64,000 nt of DNA from Areca catechu (Eukaryota > Streptophyta > Magnoliopsida > Arecales > Arecaceae). Below the pieces are notes generated by a model, which was not told the origin of the DNA, did no database searches, and saw only the letters and a program-made list of their open reading frames with translations. Shown here one piece after another: positions 55,534-64,000 of the stretch. The stretch lies in NCBI GenBank assembly GCA_021397845.1, contig CM038047.1:50104210-50168209 (forward strand), read 5' to 3'. The position numbers were made by a program, and so were the translations under genes. Each line of letters opens with the position of its first letter. The stretch's first letter is position 1.

Positions 55534-57905
55534 TGTTAGATGTGTGCCCTAAAAGCCAAGTTAGCATGATACATTATAATTATAGGGCATGGATTTTATT
55601 CATAATTATTTTTCATAATAAAGGATAATATTATTCATATTGATGTGTCTATGAATCGTCCATGGAGTTAATGGATAATGACACATTCTCAAGAGTTGAG
55701 AATCTGAGGCATGTGTCTTTATAGATTAACTCCTAAAAGCTTCCGATTGTTGGAACATCACAATGATGGTGATTGATCCGTTAAAATCAATGCATGGATC
55801 ACTTTCATTCTGGGTGGGTGAGTCTCTGACCTACAGTATGGTGACACTGGAGTGAGAGTGCAGGTAGTTGATGGAGATCAACGGTACTGAGCGTTACCAA
55901 CTATGGAAAGTTATACAGATGACTACTCACTCGTCGATAACTTCCTGATACTGTAGTTATGTGAATAGTTCTTTGACCTAGAATGTCTCGGCTACTCACA
56001 GTAAGGTTGCTGTAGTTTGACAGCACAATCTCATGGTTCCTATCCATACGGAACCTTGCAGTGTTCGTTGGCTGTAGTAAGTTTATTATAGGAGTAGGAT
56101 ATTCACTCGTAGGGATTTATCAACCTTAGTAGTAAGGAATAATCCTATTCAACTTATTGAGACTAAGTCCAAAGAGTTTATGGCTATAGCAGAGTGATGA
56201 TGAAAAGGTGTTTTTATTGGTATCACAATTGGACTTGAGTCAATTAAGTTTAAGCATATGACTGATGGGTTTGGCGAGATTCCATAACCAACATCAAGTC
56301 AGGGTTTTTGATAGAGGAACCGAATCACATGGTAACTACACCTAGGGGTTTCAATCTTATTCTACTAGGTTGCCACTACATACTACTAGGTGTCACTGGT
56401 GGATTGTGAGAGCCCTTTAGGATCGTTCTCGATTCGATTATCCTAATTAGGGTTGAGTAGAAATTATTTCTATCCATCGAAAGGTGTTTTGATGATGTAT
56501 AATGAAGATTATAGCATGTCTCATTACCAGACATAATAGGACCTGAGGGGTCATACACATTAGAGACTTAAGTAACTAATCAGCAAATCAATTTGGACCT
56601 AATTGTAAGTGTTACAATTAAGATTTGACCTAATTAATTATGAATTAATTATTAATTAAATTAAATTAGATTTAATTTAATTTTAATTAATCCAAATAGT
56701 GTTGGGTCAACAGTCTTTTCGAAATAGATTCAATTAGGTTTAAATCTGGCTTGTGATTTGAGTGTCAAATCAATTTGAAATTAGACCATGAGTCAGAGCC
56801 CAGTTGGAATGGGACTCTCTCTCCTCATGTCATATGGCACTCTCCCTCTCTCCTTGTTTCCACATGCTACATGGCATGAGAGTTTGCATGAATGAAGAGG
56901 AATGACATAAGCAAACTTAGTCTCCTCTCATTTATGACTTGGAACTTTCTTAAGTCTTGTGTTCACACTAGTCTCCTCCCATTTTTGACTTGGTAAACCC
57001 TTCATTAATTTGTCATAATAAGAAAGGGTGGTGACTTGGAATAAAAAATTGACCTCATTAATGGGAGTGGAGAAGAAGGAAGAAACTCTTCCATGTAAAA
57101 AGGCTTAAGAAAGTTTTCATGGAAGTGTGAAAGCATTAAAAGGGAGAAAATCTTTTTCTCCTCTTTTAATGTTTTCATATATAATGGTCTTATGCCATTA
57201 ATGAGATGATGGCTATATAAGGAGAGGGGGAGGGGGTTGGCCAACCAAGCATGAAGGAAAGAGGGAATGCTTGGGTGAGTGAATGAAAGGAGAAGGGAAA
57301 ATCATCCACTTGGGTGTGTGAGGCATTTTGCTACAAAAGGTTCCTTCTTCCTTCCATTCTTACTTCCTCTCTTAATCTTTCTTCCAAGTATTGAGAGGAT
57401 ACTTAGATAAGAGCAAGGAGAGGAAAGAATGTCCTAAATCTTGCAAAGGCTAGTTCGCAAGATAGAAGCCAGAAGCCGGTTCAATTATCAATCGGCACCG
57501 CTTTTGAAGCAAGGCGATTTGCTGAAAGAGGAGAGGGTTGCAAGGATTTAGCAGTCCAGTGCCCTCTACGACTCTGCTATGATAAGTCCTGTATGGATAC
57601 CAGCAAAGGCCGGGCGCTTGCACGGCTACAATTGAACCCCGGTCCAAAAGAGGATCTGTACGGATTTCAGAGCAGCATAGGATAGCGATCCAGGTATGTA
57701 ACTGTTACTTAAAATTATTATATTATTATATTTGATTTTGTTCTCATCGTCTAATGCATGTTTAAGAATATTATCATGAATAAATTAGATTTATTTATAT
57801 TGCATACCGGATATAAAATTATTTTTATATCTACTTCCGTTGCGCTACTCTGATTGAGAGGTCTGATTTTTTATACAATATACCGATCCCGGGAGAAACT
57901 CGACA
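55534..57905 (+). mobile_element. Solo LTR of 2372 bp inside the 3' LTR of C
   Basis: Starts TGTTAGATGTGTGCCC, ends GAGAAACTCGACA. Flanks CAAGC (55529-55533) and CAAGT (57906-57910) are a 5-bp target duplication with one change; the uninterrupted 5' LTR of C reads CCTCAAGCATTATTTAAGG at this place. GGCTATATAAGGAGAGG near 57211 is a clear TATA box. No direct repeat of the start inside, so it is one LTR, not a whole element. Family not recognised; the length would suit a large gypsy LTR. Confidence 0.8.
57211..57227 (+). promoter_or_regulatory. TATA box of the solo LTR
   Basis: GGCTATATAAGGAGAGG, about 680 bp before the LTR end, marks the probable U3 to R transition. Confidence 0.6.
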
Positions 57906-58556
57906 CAAGTATCATTTAAGGCTTCAACAACTTGAAGACAAGCATCTTCAACAGCAACCAAAGAGCTTCAAAGAGATATTTGCTTTTATTGTTGAAAGCT
58001 TATTGTATTTTTTCCTCGTACTTGAAAATTTTGTTGTTCCTAGCTTCAAGGGAATTGAAGCTAGTGATTTAGTTGTTGGTGAGCCTTGAAAACCAACTTA
58101 GATTGTTGGTCAACCCAGAAAACCTACTAGATTTTTGGTTAGTCTTGAGAAAATCAAAGAGATTTTTCATTAACTTTAAGAAAATCAAAGAGATTTTTTG
58201 TGAGCATTGTGAAAACCAAATGGTTTTGATTAGTGAGCCCAGAAAACTAATCGACTGTATTCAAATGAGATTATAGTAAAATTTTCAAGTGGATCTTAGA
58301 GAGTGGATGTAGGTATTTTGGTATGCACCGAACTACTATATATCTTTGTGTTTACGGTTGCTTGCTCTCTCTCATTATTTGTTCTTATTCATTCTGCATT
58401 CATTTTATTAATTCTGCTGCATATCTTCAAGCACATATATATTTGAATCATTAGTACCTTCATTATATTAGAATTGGCATATACCTGTCTATATCATTGC
58501 AAAAAGTTTTTAAAATCCAATTCACCCCCCTTTTTGGATTGCTTCGCTGGGCAACA
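57906..58556 (+). mobile_element. 3' LTR of element C, second part
   Basis: Continues from ATCATTTAAGGCTTCAACAA, collinear with 39890-40539, and ends GCTGGGCAACA at 58556. Confidence 0.9.
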
Positions 58557-58683
58557 AATTTTTTTTCTTTTTCTTTATCTTTGCGATCATTTTGTTCTTT
58601 GGTTTTATTGAGATCTGCCACAACACACAAACTCTCATATATATATAGACATACACACATGCACGAACATACATACAAGAGCC

Positions 58684-58702
58684 ATATATATATATATATA
58701 TA
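58684..58702. repeat. (AT)n microsatellite
   Basis: About nine to ten AT units, with a shorter run at 58638-58647. Open frames across it translate as YIYIY and are artefacts. Confidence 0.9.
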
Positions 58703-59383
58703 TTCATGCAGGAAACATTTTTTATTTACATGTAGTTTTAACATGATGGAAGTAGCATCCGTGTATGGGTTTTAGAACAAATAATGCAGTTGATCTTCCC
58801 CTAACATGCAGGTGCTTCAAGTACTAACCAGAGGCTCTCATGCTCAAGACTCAGCCTCTATCTCCATTATAATGATACATTTAGGGCCGAAAAAGTTGTA
58901 TGCAAGCTCATTAATTACTTAGCTAATCCAGGAAGACGTACGTACGTCGATTGAGTCCCTACCCGAACTCCTACCGGACACCTTTTTTGGATTTTTTTTC
59001 TTTTCTTTTTTTAAAAGTTTTCAGTAATCGGTGCACCCTTTGTCTTTGCATTAAATCCATCCCTTCCCTCTTTGGGTGCATTGCTCTCGTCATGTGGGAG
59101 TCATCTAAAAGCTACTCGCAAACCTATCGGGGGAAAACTTGGCCTCCCAGCTCCGTTTTTCCTTCTTCCATTTCGTGAACTTGAAAGCTATCCACATCTC
59201 ATACCATTTATTTTGGGCACTCAAGAAGAGCATTCAATTCAGTGCCCTTGGTGTATTTTTCTCTCCCGGGTCACGATCAAAGACCACATTTGCATCTTTT
59301 TTTTCCTCTCGTCCTGAGAGTGAATGTGGTGAGGTTTGATTTACTCCATCTTGGAACTCGCCTTTCCTTTACAGGGAAAGGTC

Positions 59384-59415
59384 ATGGTTAAAGTCGAGGT
59401 CTCAGAGAAAGCTAC
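59384..59415 (+). CDS. Weak candidate first coding exon of a host gene
   Basis: ATG in the context AGGTCATGG opens MVKVEVSEKA and two further bases, ended by a consensus donor, GTAAGTCTAC, at 59416. A pyrimidine-rich TTCCTTTACAG precedes it (59363-59374) and could be an acceptor for a 5' leader intron. The short peptide has the look of the N-terminus of a plant acyltransferase-type protein, but ten residues prove nothing. No second exon is seen before the gypsy LTR at 60935. Confidence 0.12.
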
Positions 59416-59659
59416 GTAAGTCTACATATTTCTTTCATTGAATCCTAGCCTTCTATAAAGTGTGCTCGTGAGTGCTAGTAATTAATAATTAATTGATATG
59501 TGGAAATCAACCATGCTTCTGCTTCACGTGGATTCCATTGAATTTAGTGGGATCCTTGATACGTTTGTAACTTTATAGTTTTGGTGTAAGGGTGCTTAAT
59601 TTTGTATCAGCGTAAGAACAAGCGGATGTGCAATAAGCGAGCGTGCACAAGAGAGATCA

Positions 59660-59679
59660 ATAGATAGATAGATAGATAG
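59660..59679. repeat. (ATAG)n microsatellite
   Basis: Five ATAG units. Confidence 0.9.
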
Positions 59680-60419
59680 GCTTGGCAAGGTCTAGTTTGG
59701 TTCGCAGAGAACAAAGTGTCTTCTAGTACTGTCTGCTATGGAATAGCCGGTCACAATCCAAAATCTCGGTTGGGGGCAAGTGAAGCGAAATGGCACACTA
59801 GTCACTCTACCTTAATATTAAGGTCGAGAGTAAGGTAGGATAATAGAGAAACTAACTAATATTTTAATTTGCATTCAATTCCTGGCCACATCCAAAAAGG
59901 TTAAGTTTTCTATGGATGCATTAATTATGAACCTCCAAATATCCTTGCATAAGTTCATTCCTAAAATCAAAGAGATACGGTACAAGACTCCAAAAGACAC
60001 CATGTAGAAAACTACTTGGAACTCCAAGAGATATGTTATGTACTTCACCCAATTCATGGTCCCCGTATACATATAGAATTTATATGTCATATCTTTAAAT
60101 TTTCACTTAAGATTTTTTTCTAGACTATTCCATTTATAAAATATGAAGTTATGAAATCTTTTACGAAGGACTCATTGGTTCATGGGTAGTGAAGGAGAGA
60201 GAAAAAAAAAAAAAAAATCCTGGAAAGTGGAGTGGAGTTTTTTTATTTAGTTAAAATTTTAGGAGGAGAGAGAATAGAAAAAAACTTTTCGGTGAAAAGA
60301 CATTTCCATATTCATGGAAAGTAAAAAATTCATGGAATATGTGGGGTTTGAGACTTCCCACTGGAAATTGATAGCCCTTTCTTCTTTTCAAACATATCTT
60401 TCCAAGATTAGTGTTGAAA

Positions 60420-60680
60420 TTCTGCAAAATATCGATAAATGATTAAAATGAAATATTGAATAGTGATATTATTTAAATATTTATGTTAATATAAACATTT
60501 AAATATTTATAATATATTAATATTATTTTAATATTTATATCAATATAATATTATCATTTATATCAATATAGTATTTATATTAATATAATAAATTACTATA
60601 TATGAATATTATATTATAATATACTGATATTAATTTATATTAATGTAAATATAATATTATTATTAATATAAAGTTTGGGA
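60420..60680. repeat. AT-rich low-complexity block
   Basis: Variants of TTAATATAA and ATATTTATA repeat irregularly over about 260 bp with almost no G or C. Confidence 0.8.
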
Positions 60681-60934
60681 GCAAAAAGATATGGTCTTAT
60701 ATCTATTAAGGATATAATTTTTTTAAAAAATAGATATTCGATCAAATATAAATCACTTTTTCATGGTCAACTAAATATATTAAATTTCTATTTTCAAGAA
60801 ATAACTTTCTAGAAAGTTATTTCCTAAAAAAAAAAGTTCTTTTCTTAAATCGAATGAGTCCTAAGAATTAAAAAAATCAATCCAGGAGTGACTCTTCGAC
60901 TTCCTTATGCCACTTAGAAAATGACTATACATTT

Positions 60935-62546
60935 TGATGTGAAGGGATCGCTGACATGGAGGAACCGGTAGGCGCCACGTCAAGAAAAGACGCCGCATCG
61001 ATTCTCCAGCCCGAGTCCCACTACCGAGCTGAGCTGAGCTCCCTCAGAATAATAAGTCAAGCTCAGTCCTCCGCCAGGTCGTGCTCGCAAGCTCGGGACA
61101 CCTAGGTCGGAGCCGTCTTCCGCCTTCCAGAGAGAGACCCTTGGAGGCTAGTGCCCTGCGGTCAACGTCGAGCCAAGAGCTCGCCCGTCGATGTGGAGCC
61201 TCTCCGAGCGCGCGCCCTCTGGACCGGATCCGCCTTCCGCCCTCCAAAGCGAGACCCTCAGAGGCTAGTGCCCTGCGGTCGAGGTTGAGCCAAGAGCTCA
61301 CCCACCGATGTGGAGCCTCTCCGAGCGCGCACCCTCTGGACCGGGTCTGCCGTCCGCCCTCCAGAGCGAGACCCTCGGAGGCTAGTGCCCTGCGATCGAG
61401 GTCAAGCCAAGAGCTCACCCGTCGATGTGGAGCCTCTTCGAGCGTGCGCCCTCTGGACCGGGTCCACCTTCCGCCCTCCGGAGTGAGACCCTCGGAGGTT
61501 AGTACCCAGCGGACGAGGTCGAGCCCAGTGCTCACCCGTCGATGTGGAGCCTCTCCGAGCGTGTGCCCTCCAGACCGGGCCTGCACTCTACCCTCCTCCA
61601 CCAAGGTGCCCCCGCAAGCTCAGAGTGTCTAGGTCGGAGCGAGTCCTGCCGTCCCAGCTCGGCCCCAGCCTGGACGAGGTCCTCACCAACCCAGAACACC
61701 GGTGAGCTGCCCAAGGACTGCACTGAAGCGCCTTCCAGGCCGTACTGACCACCTACGACCACCAGTTACACCAGAAAGGCAAGCAGCACGTTGATTGAGA
61801 CTTCACACTCCTCACCAACCACTCAAATCACCTAAGAGAATAAGCCAACCGAAAGATTCGAATCCTGCGGGCGGTGGCCCGCCGTTCGAGACACTACCAA
61901 GTTTCCTGGAATGAGATAACAAAGAGGAGTGCCAGAGCGCCTGACAACTCTCCTTATCATGAATCAGGAAAGACTCCTCGGGACACCACCGCATGCGCCT
62001 GACAGCCCGGCGGGAATCCCGAGACAAGCGTCTAACGGTAACCTAGTTTGCAACAAGCTCAGATGTAACACAACAACTCCAACACACAAGTGAAAAAAAA
62101 AGAGACAAGCCAGAAAAAAAAATAGGAGCGCAAGCCTGACCAAGAGGGTGAAGCGCCACTACCACCATAGCTGAAGGAAAACGAGGGACACAAGGAGAGG
62201 CGAAGGAACAGGGCACCCCTCTGTCCTCGCTATCACTCTCCCCCTGCAACATTTTCACCTTCGCACACATTTTCCACTCCTCCTAGTGCGGAGTCCATCA
62301 AAGGGGGCCCGACCAGGAGGATATGTTCTCCTGGATCGTCACTGACTTGATCGACAGAGTGCCCCCACCGGAAACCCCGACCTGGGTCTCTAACCCCTGT
62401 CTCGTAGGTCAGGGAGTGGAGGACCGCCGAGCGGCGAGACGACCACACCCAGCACGGAGGTCCGGGACCCGAGGACGGCGGGCGGCAAGAGGAGCGCACT
62501 CCAGCACCGACAGCAGCTATGGGCCACGACAGTCTTGGCGGCAACA
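60935..62546 (+). mobile_element. 5' LTR of gypsy element 2 (1612 bp)
   Basis: Starts TGATGTGAAGGGATCGC and ends TTGGCGGCAACA, matching the LTR at 5539-6700 in both ends and many interior phrases, for example CCTGGATCGTCACT near 62331 and 6535. About 450 bp longer, mostly by the 117-bp repeats. Confidence 0.85.
61128..61595. repeat. 117-bp tandem repeat in the gypsy LTR, four copies
   Basis: GAGACCC followed by T(C/T)(A/G)GAGG anchors the units at 61134, 61251, 61368 and 61485, exactly 117 bp apart. The other LTR of the family has a single unit near 5750. Confidence 0.9.
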
Positions 62547-62547
62547 G

Positions 62548-62566
62548 ATTGGCACGCCAGGAAGGG
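62548..62566 (+). promoter_or_regulatory. Primer binding site region of gypsy element 2
   Basis: Directly after the LTR end comes GATTGGCACGCCAGGAAGG, of the ATTGGCGC-type found after Tat LTRs. The matching tRNA is not assigned here. Confidence 0.5.
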
Positions 62567-62635
62567 GTTGGCGTAGGACGGGCGTGACTAAGTCCTCCAC
62601 CTCCTCACAGGTCAACATACCGCGGAAGAACGGTG

Positions 62636-63117
62636 ATGACACAAGCTAGAAAGGTCAAGAGATTGGCGATCTTCTCTAGGCCTCTCCGGGACGTCACCCC
62701 CTCCATCCCCTTCGACGAAGAATCCACTGACAAAACCATCAGGCACGTAGTGAAAGTGCGCCTGGAGAAGTATGAGCGCAAGATGGCGGGATTCTTCCGC
62801 CAGTTCATCAGCATGCAAGGCTCAGCCAGCGAGCCACCGGACTACAATGCCCACCACCAGTGAAGCCCTTCACCGGTCGCGGCGAGGCGGAGTATCATCG
62901 CTTCCACTGTGATCACGGCCATGGCATCAAAAAATATCACATCCGTGAGCAGGGGATCGAGAAGCTCGTCAAGGAGGCTCTCCTCCAAAGGTTTGTGTGT
63001 GTGGGGGGGGGGCGGGGGCAGACCCCAAGCGGGGCCCCAAGCGCTCGCCACTCTCCCGCCAGCTTCGACCACCAACAATCACCCCACCGCGAAACCGGTG
63101 GGCGTGATTGCCTAGAG
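62636..63117 (+). pseudogene. gypsy gag relic, element 2
   Basis: ATG 62636 opens MTQARKVKRLAIFSRPLRDV, with IPFDEESTDKTIRHVVKVRL, and stops at 62861-62863. A second frame from 62860 reads KPFTGRGEAEYHRFHCDHGH and IEKLVKEALLQRF, the C-terminal CxxH-rich zone of Tat-type gag (normally YCRFHRDHGHDTEEC). The middle of gag is deleted. A G9 run near 63003-63010 adds frame noise. Confidence 0.65.
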
Positions 63118-63293
63118 AATCACGCATGCATCTAAGAAGACTCGGGGGGCAAGAGACCCCGAGGGTAATCGCCCCACCATGAGGGGAGAAGAGAGCGAAG
63201 GAGAAATGCAAATAAAGATGCCATGGATGTCAGGACGACAGTCATGGGCCACCGTGGGAAGGCCCCCACGAGTGCCGCGCACTAATGGGCTTC

Positions 63294-63309
63294 GAGAGTG
63301 GGGGGCAAA
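63294..63309 (+). promoter_or_regulatory. Polypurine tract of gypsy element 2
   Basis: GAGAGTGGGGGGCAAA before TGACGTGAAGCGATCG. Confidence 0.75.
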
Positions 63310-63397
63310 TGACGTGAAGCGATCGCTGATGTGGAGGAACCGACAGGTGCCACATCAAGAAAAGATGCCGCATCGATTCTCCAGCTCGGATCCCACG
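63310..63397 (+). mobile_element. Truncated 3' LTR of gypsy element 2 (88 bp)
   Basis: Matches the first 88 bases or so of 60935 onward (TGACGTGAAGCGATCGCTGA), including GCCGCATCGATTCTCCAGC, and breaks off in a shared TCCCAC word where minus-strand pol begins. Confidence 0.8.
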
Positions 63398-64000
63398 GCC
63401 CAATGATGAGTCTGGCAGGGTTGCAAGGCAGGAGAGTGTGTCCGTGCGAGCATTTTCCCCGTGAGGTATATGGGAGACGCTGAAACGCCGAAATCCTGCT
63501 GCGCTCATTCGTACGAGCTCCAGGTACTTCACCATTTGGGGATCCCGTGCCTCGTACTCCCTCGAGATCTGCCCGGCTACCAGCTACGAGTCGGTGAAGA
63601 CCCCGAGGTTAGCCATGCCTAGCTCGCTGGACACTCTTAGCCCTGCGAGGAGCGCTTCATACTCCGCTTGATTATTAGTGGTGGCGAACTGGAAACAGAG
63701 CACACATTTGGCGACAACTCCTTCGCCGTTGGCGAGGATGAGTCCAGCTCCACTCCCACCGGAGTTCGAGCTCCATCTACATGAAGGATCAAGATGTCTT
63801 CCTCTGGTCCTGGGTCCAGCTGTTGGTCTTGGAGGCTTTCTTCCGCCCCCTCGCCCAGGCCTGCACACTCGACCAAGAAATCAGCGAGTACTTGTGCCTT
63901 CATAGCCGACCTCGGCCTGTAGGTGATGTCGAACTCACTGAGCTTGAGCTCCCACTTTGCCAAGCACCCAGACATGTCAGGTCGGCTGAGCACCACCTTC
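63398..64000 (-). pseudogene. Tat-type pol: RNase H end and second (archaeal-type) RNase H
   Basis: Minus strand. From 64000: VVLSRPDMSGCLAKWELKLS, DITYRPRSAMKAQVLADFLVE, the end of the ordinary RNase H with its ADFL motif. After an acidic linker comes a second RNase H: LHVDGA (first Asp), then a frameshift, GAGLILANGEGVV, TTNNQAEYEALLAGLR (Glu), GVFTDS (Asp) followed by a stop (63584-63582), YEARDPQMVKYLELV, HIPHGENARTDTLS (last Asp) and LATLPDSSLGRG at the junction. A second, archaeal-type RNase H after the usual one is a hallmark of the Tat lineage. It continues beyond the window. Confidence 0.85.

Larger units (their letters stand above)
39010..58556 (+). mobile_element. Copia element C (SIRE/Maximus-type), full length with nested insertions
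   Basis: 5' LTR 39010-40539, PBS, gag, coiled-coil region, pol, additional ORF, long untranslated region, PPT and 3' LTR 54655-58556. Without the two insertions (46830-52752 and 55534-57905) it is about 11.2 kb, in the usual size range of SIRE/Maximus elements. Flanks ATTTT (39005-39009) and AATTT (58557-58561) fit a 5-bp target duplication in an ambiguous T run. The two LTRs differ at roughly one base in twelve in the first 130 bp, so the insertion is not recent. Confidence 0.9.
58557..60934. other. AT-rich sequence between element C and gypsy element 2
   Basis: The first 70 bases may be the end of the Tnt1-like LTR. The rest has no recognised transposon protein. It contains microsatellites (58684-58702, 59660-59679), an A16 run near 60199, an AT-rich low-complexity block (60420-60680) and one exon-like sequence (59384-59415). 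This is the best place in the window for single-copy host DNA. Confidence 0.4.
60935..63397 (+). mobile_element. gypsy element 2, internally deleted derivative
   Basis: Same family as the element at 1-6700. It has a full 5' LTR (60935-62546), a PBS, 5' end of gag joined to a late gag piece, then the sequence before the PPT, PPT (63294-63309) and only the first 88 bp of the 3' LTR. Protease, RT, RNase H, integrase and the antisense ORF are all missing, so the interior is about 760 bp. It could move only with proteins supplied in trans. Confidence 0.85.

Noticed and set aside
58497..58775. ORFs with YIYIYIY peptides
   Set aside because: Translation of an AT microsatellite.
61044..61632. Two opposed ORFs of about 185 codons
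   Set aside because: Both lie in the 117-bp repeats of a gypsy LTR and exist because 117 is a multiple of three.
1..64000. rRNA, tRNA or organelle-derived insert
   Set aside because: I found no cloverleaf with intact arms, no rRNA core phrases and no recognisable plastid or mitochondrial gene; a tRNAscan or organelle BLAST would settle it.

Overview
The window is nuclear DNA of a flowering plant, probably a monocot. The organism call is an inference from the element types only. I see no intact host gene, rRNA or tRNA, and nothing that would be a new enzymatic or defence system. Nearly everything assignable is transposable-element DNA: decayed LTR retrotransposons of both superfamilies, a duplicated LINE, hAT remnants and solo LTRs, inserted into one another. 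A run of 13 Ns (23761-23773) shows a draft assembly.

Layout. 1-6700 is the 3' part of a Ty3/gypsy element of the Tat (Grande-like) type: integrase end, a 156-bp tandem array, a large antisense ORF with two plausible introns, polypurine tract and 3' LTR. 6701-11378 and 15885-20703 are two direct copies of one segment (LINE ORF2 plus the LTR and 3' end of a minus-strand Copia element). Between them lie the rest of that Copia pol, a LINE ORF1 scrap and a 752-bp hAT-type MITE with an 8-bp target duplication. At 20704 a SIRE/Maximus-type Copia element (A) begins and is cut off at the N gap. 23774-31080 is poorly assignable sequence holding a solo LTR (24139-24977), a hAT transposase C-terminal fragment (27725-27990) and a probable gypsy 3' region.

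Element B (about 31080-37604) is a second SIRE-type element with recognisable gag, protease, integrase, RT and RNase H; its 3' end is replaced by the RNase H end and LTR of a Tnt1-like Copia element. Into that LTR went element C (39010-58556), the most complete element here, with both LTRs, PBS, gag, pol, an additional ORF after pol, PPT, and itself two insertions: element D (46830-52752, minus strand, two LTRs and gag but no pol) inside the additional ORF, and a 2.37-kb solo LTR (55534-57905) inside the 3' LTR.

58557-60934 is AT-rich sequence with microsatellites and one weak candidate host exon. From 60935 comes a deletion derivative of the first gypsy family (complete 5' LTR, 760-bp interior, 88 bp of 3' LTR), joined head-on to minus-strand Tat pol (63398-64000).

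The parts most worth attention are the extra ORFs: a spliceable-looking antisense ORF in the Tat element, and a post-pol ORF in the SIRE elements preceded by a strong 3' splice-acceptor-like sequence and by the motif that is clustered in the LTRs. The nesting also gives a readable order of insertion events.
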